Below are positions 9,290 through 17,269 of a stretch of 64,000 nt of DNA, one piece after another. Location: contig CAVQUX010000025.1 in assembly GCA_963716925.1 (NCBI GenBank), forward strand, positions 620,001-684,000, read 5' to 3'. Under the pieces are notes generated by a model, which was not told the DNA's origin, ran no database searches, and was given only the letters and a program-made list of their open reading frames with translations. Made by a program: the position numbers and the translations under genes. Each line of letters begins with the position of its first letter. Within the stretch, counting starts at the first letter, position 1. This stretch comes from DAISKN01 sp963716925 (lineage in GTDB: Bacteria; Acidobacteriota; Vicinamibacteria; Marinacidobacterales; SMYC01).

Positions 9290-10924
9290 GTGGCGAAGCC
9301 GATCATTCTCGCCGTGGACGACGACCCCGACGTGCTGCGCGCCATCGCGCGCGACCTTCGCCAGCACTACGGAAAGGAATACCGCATCGTCCGAGCGGAA
9401 TCGGGGGCGCTCGCGCTCGACGCCCTCAAGGAGCTCACGGCACGCGACGAGCCGGTGGCGCTCCTCCTCTCCGATCAGAGGATGCCGCGCATGGACGGCG
9501 TGAGCTTCCTGAGCGAAGCCCGGACGGCGGCGCCGAACGCGAAGCGGGCCCTGCTCACGGCCTACGCCGATACCGACGCCGCCATCGGCGCCATCAATCA
9601 ATCCCAGGTGGACTACTACCTCCTCAAGCCCTGGGATCCGCCCGAGGAGAGGCTCTACCCCGTCCTCGACGATCTCCTCGACGACTGGCGGGCCTCCTAC
9701 CGGCCGGGGTACGAGGGACTCCGCGTGATCGGAGATCGGTGGTCGAGGCCGTCGCACGAGATCCGGGACTTCCTCGCGCGAAACCAGGTTCCCTATCGGT
9801 TTCAGGACGTCGAGACGCTCGCGCCGCCCAGACCCGAGCCGAGCGAGCTTCCACTGGTGGTGTTCGAAGGCGGGGACAGTCTCCGGGCGCCTACCGTCGC
9901 CGAGCTGGCGGATCGCGTCGGACTCACGACGCACGCCCGGGCGCCGTTCTACGATCTCGCCATCGTGGGCGCGGGACCCGCGGGTCTGGCGGCCGCCGTC
10001 TACGGCGGCTCTGAAGGTCTTCGCACGGTGCTGGTGGAGCGCGAGGCTCCCGGAGGGCAGGCGGGAACGAGCAGCCGGATCGAGAACTACCTCGGGTTTC
10101 CGTCGGGTCTTTCGGGAAGCGATCTCGCGCGGCGCGCCGTCACCCAGGCCCGGCGGTTCGAAGTCGAGATCCTGGCCCCTCAGGAAGTGACCTCGCTCCG
10201 GGTCGAGGGTCCTTACAAGCACTTGCGGCTCGGGGACGGAACCGAGATCGCCTGCCACGCGCTCATGCTCGCGACGGGAGTCTCCTGGAGGAGGCTTCCC
10301 GCCGAGAACGCGGACGAGCTCACCGGGCGCGGCTTGTTCTACGGCGCCGCGATCTCGGAAGCGGTGAGCTGCCGGAACGAGGACGTCTACACCGTCGGCG
10401 CGGGAAATTCCGCGGGCCAGGCCGCCCTTTACTTCTCCCAGTACGCCCGGCGGGTCACGATGCTCGTCCGCGGCTCCCTCGAGGCGAAGACCTCGCGCTA
10501 CCTCGTCGATCGCCTGCGATCGACGCCGAACATCGAGATCCGGACGCCGATCGAGGTCCAGGCCTGCCACGGCTCCGAGAGACTCGAGGGCTTGACCCTC
10601 CGGAACTGCGAAACGGAGGAGATCGAGAGGGTCGAGGCGCGCTATCTCTTCGCGTTCATCGGAGCCTTTCCGCGAACGCAATGGCTCGAAGGCGTGGTGG
10701 CGCTCGACGCGCAGGGATTCATCTTCACCGGGCCCGATCTCGATCGGGAAGCTCATCTCGGCCAATGGCCGTTCCCGCGGCCGCCGTACCTCCTCGAAGC
10801 GAGCGTTCCCGGCGTCTTCGCCGCCGGCGACGTCCGCCACCAGTCGGTGAAGCGGGTAGCCTCGGCGGTCGGCGAGGGGTCGGTCGCCGTGCACTTCATC
10901 CACCGCTACCTGGCGAGCTTGTGA
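9290..10924 (+). CDS. Response regulator receiver fused to thioredoxin-reductase-like flavoprotein
   Basis: A 544-residue fusion. Residues 1-125 are a receiver domain: acidic pair in AVDDDPD, phospho-acceptor Asp about 61 in LLLSDQRMP, and the conserved Lys in YYLLKPWDP. Residues 215-540 are a thioredoxin-reductase-type FAD/NAD(P)H oxidoreductase: IVGAGPAGLAAAVYGG (about 225), GGQAGTSSRIENYLGFP, the second nucleotide site VGAGNSAGQAALYFSQ, and the FAD-binding FAAGDVRHQSVKR near the end. The CxxC redox pair normally placed in the NADPH domain is absent; that place reads LFYGAAISEAVSC. It may thus be a phosphorylation-controlled flavin sensor or reductase rather than a thioredoxin reductase (inference). 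I chose GTG 9290 because an upstream ATG at 9218 would overlap the divergent gene and adds no domain sequence. The partner kinase gene follows after 12 bases. Confidence 0.85.
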   Translation: MAKPIILAVDDDPDVLRAIARDLRQHYGKEYRIVRAESGALALDALKELTARDEPVALLLSDQRMPRMDGVSFLSEARTAAPNAKRALLTAYADTDAAIGAINQSQVDYYLLKPWDPPEERLYPVLDDLLDDWRASYRPGYEGLRVIGDRWSRPSHEIRDFLARNQVPYRFQDVETLAPPRPEPSELPLVVFEGGDSLRAPTVAELADRVGLTTHARAPFYDLAIVGAGPAGLAAAVYGGSEGLRTVLVEREAPGGQAGTSSRIENYLGFPSGLSGSDLARRAVTQARRFEVEILAPQEVTSLRVEGPYKHLRLGDGTEIACHALMLATGVSWRRLPAENADELTGRGLFYGAAISEAVSCRNEDVYTVGAGNSAGQAALYFSQYARRVTMLVRGSLEAKTSRYLVDRLRSTPNIEIRTPIEVQACHGSERLEGLTLRNCETEEIERVEARYLFAFIGAFPRTQWLEGVVALDAQGFIFTGPDLDREAHLGQWPFPRPPYLLEASVPGVFAAGDVRHQSVKRVASAVGEGSVAVHFIHRYLASL

Positions 10925-10936
10925 CGGGAGGCGCAG

Positions 10937-12317
10937 GTGAGCGATAGCGAGCTTCGAGGCCTCGAGGTCTTCGAGGGGATTTCCGACGAGGTGCTGGAGC
11001 GCATCGCCTCCCTGGGCGACATCCTCGCCTTCCCGCGGGGCGCCGAGAATCATCCGCGACGGAGACCCGGTGGAGCACATGTTCATCGTCCTCTCGGGCA
11101 CGGTCCAGATCCTCTTCGACGTCGGAGGGCACGAGACGCTCTACGACACCATGGGCCGGGGCCGGGTGACCGGGCTTCTTCCGTTCTCGCGCATGACCCA
11201 CTCCAGCGCCCGGGTGGTGGCGGCGGAGCCGACGCTCGCCTACCGCCTGCACCGCGATCGTTTCAACGAGGTGCTGGCGCTCGCGCCCGACGTCGGCCAG
11301 CGACTGGTGGGCATCATGTCCGACCGGGTGCGCGAGCAGACGCGCGGCCAGCAGCACCGGGAGAAGATGGCGGCTCTCGGAAAACTGTCCGCGGGACTGG
11401 CCCACGAGCTGAACAACCCTGCCGCGGCCATACGTCGCGCCACGGCGAGTCTTTCGGAAGTTCTCGAGCGCCTCCCGAGGCTCGTCTCCTGCCTCGCCTC
11501 GCGCGGCATCGACGAGGAGCAGATGCGCTCCGCGTGCCGCATGCGGGAGACGACTCTCGAGCGAGAGGACGAGCCCTTGACCGCCCTCGAGCGGAGCGAG
11601 CGGGAGGGTGCTCTCGCCGATTGGCTCGAGGATCACGCCGTCTCCGACGCCTACCAGCGCGCGGCGACCCTCGTCGAGGCGGGAGTCGACCTCGACGACC
11701 TGGAGCAGGCGAAGGCGTCCGTCAGTGCCGAAGCGCTCGGAGACGTTCTGGCCTGGATCGAAGCGAGCCTCGCAGCGGACCATCTCCTCGCGGAGATCCG
11801 GGGCGCCTCAGGAAGGATCTCGGAGATCGTGGCCTCGGTGAAGTCCTACTCCCACATGGACCGCGCTCCCGCGCCCGAGCCGACCGACCTGCGCAGCGGG
11901 ATCGAGAGCACTCTGGTCATGATGGCGCACGAAGTCAAGACGAAGTCCATCCGCGTCGTCCGGGTCGACGCGCCCGAGCTTCCCCCGGTTCCCGCGCACG
12001 CCGGCGAGCTCAACCAGGTCTGGACCAACCTCATCGACAACGCCATCGACGCCATGAGCGAGGGCGGTGAGCTTCGTATCGAGACCGCCCGCGAGGGGGA
12101 CTACGTCGTGGTGCGCGTCATCGACGATGGACCGGGAATTCCGGAGGACGTGCTGCCGCGGATCTTCGATCCGTTCTTCACCACCAAGCCCGTCGGCGAG
12201 GGAAGCGGGCTCGGGCTCGACATCGCCCATCGCATCGTGACCCAGCATCGCGGGCAGTTGACGGTCGATTCCCGCCCGGGACGGACCGAGCTCGCGGTGC
12301 GGCTGCCGCTCTCCTGA
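10937..12317 (+). CDS. Cyclic-nucleotide-binding sensor histidine kinase, frameshifted at about 11048
   Basis: Soluble sensor kinase paired with the receiver fusion upstream. It starts at GTG 10937 with GGAGG eight bases before it. The first 37 codons (LRGLEVFEGISDEVLERIAS) begin a cNMP-binding domain, which then continues in another frame from 11049 (IIRDGDPVEHMFIVLSGTVQ). One extra A in gccgagAatc at about 11048 explains the break; without it the protein would be 459 residues. The rest holds the phospho-acceptor box KLSAGLAHELNNPAAAI and a complete HATPase_c domain (NLIDNAIDAM, DDGPGIP, FFTTKPVGEGSGLGL). No membrane segments are seen. The break is either a sequencing error or a recent mutation; downstream codons look fully constrained, so I favour an error. 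An internal ATG at 11070 could still yield a kinase lacking the first part of the sensor domain. Confidence 0.8.
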
Positions 12318-12369
12318 GCCTCGGCGCGCGTATGTTATGATGCGCGCCGCCTTCGAAGGGGGTTCCCGC

Positions 12370-13350
12370 ATGCCACAGTCGATTCTCGAAAAGCTGAAGA
12401 AGGGCATCGTACTCGGAGACGGAGGGTATCTCCTGGCTCTCGAGAGCCGCGGGTACGTGCAGGCCGGACCGTTCACTCCCGAAGTCGTGATCGAGCATCC
12501 CAACGCTCTCCGGGCGCTCCATCAGGAGTTCGTTCACGCCGGCGCCGAGGTCCTCCAGGTTCTGACGTTCTACGCCAGCGAGAACAAGCTGGCGCAGATC
12601 GGGTACGCGAATCGATTGGGCGAGATCAACCGCGCCGCGGTGCGCGTCGCCCGTGAGGTCGCGGGAAGCGAGATCCCCGTGGCCGGGAACCTGTCGCTCA
12701 CCTGGAAGTACGAGGAAGGCAGCCCGGCGGCGGCCGACGAGTGCCGCCGCTTGTTCGACGATCAGATCCGGTTCCAGATGGAGGAGGGCGTCGACTTCTT
12801 CATCGGCGAGACGTTCCTGCACCTGGGCGAGGCGCTCCTGGCGCTCGAGAGGATGAAGAGGACCGGCCTACCGGTCATGGTGACGCTCGCCTTCGAAGGA
12901 CAAAAGACCCGCGACGGGAAGAAGCCGGCCGAGGTCGCTCGGGCTCTCGAAGGGGCGGGGGCGGACATCGTCGGCACCAACTGTTTCATGGATCCCGCCC
13001 ACATGCTGCCGGTCGTCGAAGAGATGCGGAAGGCGGTGAAGTGCCACGTCGCCGCCCAGCCCGTCGGCTATCGCTGCACCGACGACGTCCCGTTCTTCCC
13101 CGGGCAGAAAGGGTTCCCGGATCGGCTCGACCCCTATCAGCTCACCCGGTACGAGCTCGGCGACTTCGCGGCGCGCGCCCGCGATCTCGGTGTGAGCTAC
13201 CTCGGCGGCTGCTGCGGCTGTCAGGGCGCGCACCTGCGCCAGATGGCCCGGGCGCTGGGGAAGAAGCCTATGGAAGAGCGGGAATGGAAGATCGACTACG
13301 CCCACCCGCAGTCGGCGACGGAAGCCTACAAGAAGCTGCGCGAAGTCTAG
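12370..13350 (+). CDS. Homocysteine S-methyltransferase family protein (betaine-homocysteine methyltransferase-like)
   Basis: A 326-residue TIM-barrel enzyme that transfers a methyl group to homocysteine, giving methionine. The start is ATG 12370 with GAAGGGGG before it; an upstream ATG at 12337 lies before the ribosome site. Zinc-binding cysteines are visible in IVGTNCFMDP and in the paired-cysteine motif YLGGCCGCQGAHLRQ near residue 285; the active-site start GDGGYLLALESRG is also typical. The methyl donor (betaine, S-methylmethionine or another methylated compound) cannot be read. It stands 52 bases after the kinase gene and converges on the PilZ gene. It provides a methionine route besides the metX-metY pair at 62 kb. 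Confidence 0.85.
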   Translation: MPQSILEKLKKGIVLGDGGYLLALESRGYVQAGPFTPEVVIEHPNALRALHQEFVHAGAEVLQVLTFYASENKLAQIGYANRLGEINRAAVRVAREVAGSEIPVAGNLSLTWKYEEGSPAAADECRRLFDDQIRFQMEEGVDFFIGETFLHLGEALLALERMKRTGLPVMVTLAFEGQKTRDGKKPAEVARALEGAGADIVGTNCFMDPAHMLPVVEEMRKAVKCHVAAQPVGYRCTDDVPFFPGQKGFPDRLDPYQLTRYELGDFAARARDLGVSYLGGCCGCQGAHLRQMARALGKKPMEEREWKIDYAHPQSATEAYKKLREV

Positions 13351-13353
13351 AGT

Positions 13354-13953
13354 CTAGAGCGCCAGTCGTTCCTTGCGCAGGAAGTCCGGGTCGAGGGACT
13401 CCCGCCCCAGACAGAGGAGCTTCGTCTCCAGGCTGTCGACGACGAAGGAGTCGAGACTGCGCTCCTCCTCGGGCCCGAGACCCTGGAACTCCACTCCCAG
13501 CCGGTAGCGGAAGGATTCGTTCGTTCGGCTTCCCTCGGAGCGCCAGGCGACGCGGCCTTCCGTCGGAATGACGCTCTCGTCCCGGGTGAGGTTCGCCATG
13601 TGAAGCGTGAGGCGGGTATCGACTTCGAATCCGTGGTCGCAGTGCAGGAGCACGCCGCCGCGGCTCAAGTTCCCCACCCGGGCCCGGTGGTACTCCGACT
13701 CCTGCGCCACCACGATCTCCAGATCGGTCTGGACCCGCAGCCGTCCGCGGGCGGCCACACGCTGCCGAATCTCCTCGGGGCTGAAGCGGCCGGCCGGCTG
13801 CCGCGCGAGTCCGTCCTGGGCCATCAGCATGTCGTAGAAACGCTTCAGCTCCTGCCACCTGGTTTCCTGCGCCTTCGAGAGGACCCCCCGCGCCAGGGTC
13901 TTGGCTTCGTTCAGCGTCGCGTATTCCTGAATGAGATCGAGGAGAGTTTTCAC
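13354..13953 (-). CDS. PilZ domain protein (c-di-GMP binding)
   Basis: A 199-residue protein. The N-terminal 70 residues are helical and charged; the C-terminal 120 form a PilZ barrel with both parts of the c-di-GMP signature visible, RGRLR (the RxxxR element, about residues 69-73) and NLSRGG (the [D/N]xSxxG element, about 99-104). It is therefore probably a c-di-GMP effector controlling a surface or motility process, but no partner gene is adjacent. The stop lies three bases from the convergent methyltransferase stop. ATG 13953 is the first start of the frame and fits the helical N-terminus. Confidence 0.85.
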   Translation of the reverse strand: MKTLLDLIQEYATLNEAKTLARGVLSKAQETRWQELKRFYDMLMAQDGLARQPAGRFSPEEIRQRVAARGRLRVQTDLEIVVAQESEYHRARVGNLSRGGVLLHCDHGFEVDTRLTLHMANLTRDESVIPTEGRVAWRSEGSRTNESFRYRLGVEFQGLGPEEERSLDSFVVDSLETKLLCLGRESLDPDFLRKERLAL

Positions 13954-14027
13954 GGCCTTTCTCTAATCGTAAAGGACGGATTTCGATCCGGCAAGCCGTC
14001 GTGGCTCGAGGCCTTCGCTCCCCTTCG

Positions 14028-14210
14028 CTAACGATGCTGGTAGAGGTAGCGCACCAGCATGTAGATCCAGTAAATCACGAGAGACAGAGTGAGCGCCCGG
14101 CCGAACTCGCGCAGCCGGTCGAGCCACCGCCGCTTCTTCTCCGCCGGCGCGAGCGCGTAGACGACGGCGATGAGGACCACCAGCACGGCGATGTTCCTGA
14201 TTCGCAGCAT
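14028..14210 (-). CDS. Small two-helix membrane protein
   Basis: A 60-residue protein with a hydrophobic segment at residues 6-22 (IAVLVVLIAVVYALA), a charged middle (EKKRRWLDRLREFGR) and a second hydrophobic segment at 39-55 (LTLSLVIYWIYMLVRYLY). It starts three bases after the stop of the RapA gene on the same strand, so it is almost certainly co-transcribed with it. No function recognised. The tight coupling and the clean two-helix pattern argue that it is real despite its size. Confidence 0.6.
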   Translation of the reverse strand: MLRIRNIAVLVVLIAVVYALAPAEKKRRWLDRLREFGRALTLSLVIYWIYMLVRYLYQHR

Positions 14211-14213
14211 GGT

Positions 14214-17072
14214 TCAGAGCCGGGAAGGCTCGAGCCCGAGCCAGATGAGCCGCAGGGAATCGAGACGGAGCTCGGCGGCGGAGACCGCCTTCTCCGTTCG
14301 TTTCCGAAGCGCCTCCGCCTCCGCGACCTCTTTCCGGTCCACGTGATCGTTCACTTCGGCGAGCGATCGAAGCCGACCGACCTCGACCTCGAGGCGCTCC
14401 CGCGTTTCCCGGAGGCTCGCTCCCGTCCTCCGCTTACCCTCCTTTTTCGCGAGAGAACGCGCCTTTCCCAGCATTCGGGGCACGAGAGCCTCCAGAAACC
14501 CGAGGTCGCGGAACCGCAGTTCTTTCCTTCCATCCCGGAGGCGGCCCTCGAGCAGGGATGGCGGAAACGCCTCGGTCACGTCCGCGAGCCGTTGATCGAT
14601 CACGGCCCGGAGCGGAGTCGGAGGGAGGAACCGGGTGACGTCGAGACCCGGCGGCGCGACGGCCTCGAGCACGAAGGTCGCCTCGAGAAGTATTCCTCGC
14701 CCGTTTCCGGGGAGCAGGGCGACGCTCGCGCTCGACGACGGATCCCCGAGAAGGAGGTCGAGGATTCCCACCACCATGGGATGGTCCCATGTCAGAAAGT
14801 CGAGCTCCCCCTCGCGCGTCGCCCGGACGCGGTCGGAGGTCATCGCCACCTCATCCGACCGGAGCCCGGGAAGCGTCGATACCCGGAGCTTCTTACCCTG
14901 GCGGAAGACGAAGGTTCGGGGCGAGATCCTCTCCAGATCCACCCCCAGGTAGTCGAGGGCATCGACGACGAAGGAATCGAGAGTCTCGTCCGAGTCCCAT
15001 TTTTGGATCTCGGCCATCAGCGATTCCGACGCTCGAGGACGGTAGGAGCCGAGCTCCAGGAGACGGTCCCGCCCGGAGGCGAGCTCTCTCAGGACCCGTT
15101 CCTTGACCCGACGGGTCTCGGCGAGAAACGCGTCGAGATCCGGAGGCGGCGCCGGGGCTTCGTCCACGTCCCGGTCCTCGCCGTGAGCCGCGGCCAGGCG
15201 AAGGAGCTTCGACCCGAGCTCGTCGAAGGCGGCCGCTCCCGGGAGGCTGGTCTCGAAGGCGCCGAGCCCCTCGTGATGGAACCGGAAGAGCATCTCCTGG
15301 GCGGAGCCGGGAAGATAGGGAACGTGGATCGAGACTTCGTGCTCCTGTCCGATTCGGTAGAGACGTCCGATGCGCTGCTCGAGAAGCTCGCCGCCGAGCG
15401 GGAGGTCGAAGAGCACGAGGTGATGGGCGAACTGGAAGTTCCGGCCCTCGCTTCCGATCTCCGACGACAGAAGGACCTGCGCGGAGTCGCGGTCCTCGGC
15501 GAACCATGCGGCGTTGCGGTCCCGCGAAAGAAGGGAGAGTCCTTCGTGAAAGAGCGCCACGGATGCCGGGCTCACCCTCCGAAGCGCTTCTCCGAGCGCC
15601 GTCACCTTGTCCTTGAAGCGGCAGATGACGAGCACTTTCTCGGGCGCCACCTCGCGCAGGAAGTCGGAAAGCCAGAGAGCCCGGGCGTCGAAAAAGTACG
15701 GGTAGTCGGCGAGCGGCTGTTGGCCCGCGTCGGAGACGAACTCCTTCGCGAGCTGGCTACGCTGCGAGCTCTCCCGGCCCCGGGGCCATTCGAGCTTCCA
15801 CGGCTCGAGCTTCCTCTCCGGGAACTGCGCCAGAACCGAGCGGGTGTTCCGGAACATGACGCGGCCCGGGCCATGCTGGTCGACGAGCGCGTCGAGAAGC
15901 GGCCCGCGGGCGTTTTCGTCGCCCGATCGAAGCCTTCTTACGAGGCCTCTCAGGCTCTTGGCCGCTCTCGGAAGAATCGCGGCCAGGTCTTTCGCTTCCT
16001 TCGCGGTGAGCTCGTTCCCCTCGAGAATCCGGGTCGCAATCGCGGCGACGGCGCGGTAACGCCTGCGATCCTTGCGGTAGCTTCCGAAGCTCGGGTAGCG
16101 TTCGGGGTCGAGGAGCCGGAGCCGCTCGAAATGACTCTCCTCCCCGAGCTGCTCGGGGGTCGCGGTGAGGAGGAGCACCCCCCGGGTTCGGGCGGCGAGC
16201 GACTCGACGAGAAGGTACTCGGGTCCGGGCCGGGTCAGGTGGTGGGCTTCGTCGGCGACGACCAGGTCCCACGCCGCGGCCTCCGCCTGCTTCCGCCGCT
16301 TCGGATCGCGCGCGAGAAACGGCGTAGCGGCGATCGCCGTCTGGACGAGAAGGAAGGGATTTCCCCCGTCGTCGGGAACGGCATCGAAGAAAGTTTCGTC
16401 GGCGATGGTGAACGAGAGATGGAATCGCCGGAACATCTCGACGAACCATTGGTTCACCAGCGGCTCGGGAACCAGGATGAGGACGCGTGACGCCTGGCCG
16501 CACCGGAGGAGGCGATGGATGACGAGCCCCGCCTCGATCGTCTTCCCGAGACCGACTTCGTCCGCGAGAAGTGCGCGCGGCCGCGCTCGGAACGCCACCT
16601 CGCGCGCGATCCCGAGCTGGTGGGGAATGAGCTGGATGCGACCCCCGAGAAACCCGCGGGCTTCCGATCTCAGGACGGCGTGGCGGTGCACGAGAGCGCG
16701 GCGACGGATGTCGAAGCCTCGACTCCGGTCCCAGAGCCCGGCGAGCAACCGGTCCTCGGGCTTGCTGAAGGTCAGGGTTCCCGAGAGCTCGCTCTCGGGA
16801 AGGCGGCGGGAGCGGTCCTCGTAGACGAAGAGCCCGGAGCACTCGACCACCTTCTCGATTCGGAGCCTCCGGCCGCGCTGGTCCTGGACTTCGTCGCCCA
16901 CGCGGAACGCGACGCGGCGGATCGGCGCCGCGCCCGAAGCGTACCGGCGAAGGGTGTCGCTCGCGGGAAACCTCAGAACCAGGCTCCGCTTCTCGATGCT
17001 CTCGACTCTCCCGAGACCGAGCTCCGGCTCCGCCTCGCTCACGAAGCGCTGGCCGACGACGTACGGCGACAT
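14214..17072 (-). CDS. rapA: RapA/HepA-like SWI2/SNF2 ATPase, RNA-polymerase recycling factor
   Basis: A 952-residue protein close in length to RapA (about 968). An N-terminal Tudor-like part (VGQRFVSEAEPELGLGRVE) precedes the SNF2 ATPase: LLADEVGLGKTIEAGLV (Walker A), VVADEAHHL (DEAH box), LLLTATPEQ, then the helicase C domain with LLSSEIGSEGRNFQFA and QRIGRLYRIGQEHEV. These are typical RapA wording. In gamma-proteobacteria the protein binds core RNA polymerase and frees stalled polymerase; that role is transferred by family. The following small membrane protein is in the same transcript. The long open frame on the other strand here is a GC-driven shadow. Confidence 0.9.
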   Translation of the reverse strand: MSPYVVGQRFVSEAEPELGLGRVESIEKRSLVLRFPASDTLRRYASGAAPIRRVAFRVGDEVQDQRGRRLRIEKVVECSGLFVYEDRSRRLPESELSGTLTFSKPEDRLLAGLWDRSRGFDIRRRALVHRHAVLRSEARGFLGGRIQLIPHQLGIAREVAFRARPRALLADEVGLGKTIEAGLVIHRLLRCGQASRVLILVPEPLVNQWFVEMFRRFHLSFTIADETFFDAVPDDGGNPFLLVQTAIAATPFLARDPKRRKQAEAAAWDLVVADEAHHLTRPGPEYLLVESLAARTRGVLLLTATPEQLGEESHFERLRLLDPERYPSFGSYRKDRRRYRAVAAIATRILEGNELTAKEAKDLAAILPRAAKSLRGLVRRLRSGDENARGPLLDALVDQHGPGRVMFRNTRSVLAQFPERKLEPWKLEWPRGRESSQRSQLAKEFVSDAGQQPLADYPYFFDARALWLSDFLREVAPEKVLVICRFKDKVTALGEALRRVSPASVALFHEGLSLLSRDRNAAWFAEDRDSAQVLLSSEIGSEGRNFQFAHHLVLFDLPLGGELLEQRIGRLYRIGQEHEVSIHVPYLPGSAQEMLFRFHHEGLGAFETSLPGAAAFDELGSKLLRLAAAHGEDRDVDEAPAPPPDLDAFLAETRRVKERVLRELASGRDRLLELGSYRPRASESLMAEIQKWDSDETLDSFVVDALDYLGVDLERISPRTFVFRQGKKLRVSTLPGLRSDEVAMTSDRVRATREGELDFLTWDHPMVVGILDLLLGDPSSSASVALLPGNGRGILLEATFVLEAVAPPGLDVTRFLPPTPLRAVIDQRLADVTEAFPPSLLEGRLRDGRKELRFRDLGFLEALVPRMLGKARSLAKKEGKRRTGASLRETRERLEVEVGRLRSLAEVNDHVDRKEVAEAEALRKRTEKAVSAAELRLDSLRLIWLGLEPSRL

Positions 17073-17269
17073 GCGCCGTATGTTATCTTGCCGGAAGTCA
17101 AGGGAGCGACGATCGTTCGCGCCCCCCGCGCTTTGATATTCTGAAGCGGCATGCGCGCCCTGGCTCCCGCCGTCCTCTGGCTCCTCGCTTCAATCCGCGT
17201 TGCAGCCTCGGGGAGGCATGACGGGTTTCGTCGCCTGGAAGGAGACGGAAACACTCGAGGACCCGCCCC

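Noticed and set aside
8129..11101. 990-codon open frame on the minus strand
   Set aside because: Covers parts of three well-supported genes on both strands and shows no domain.
14001..16490. 829-codon plus-strand open frame
   Set aside because: Antisense to rapA; charged low-information sequence without motifs.
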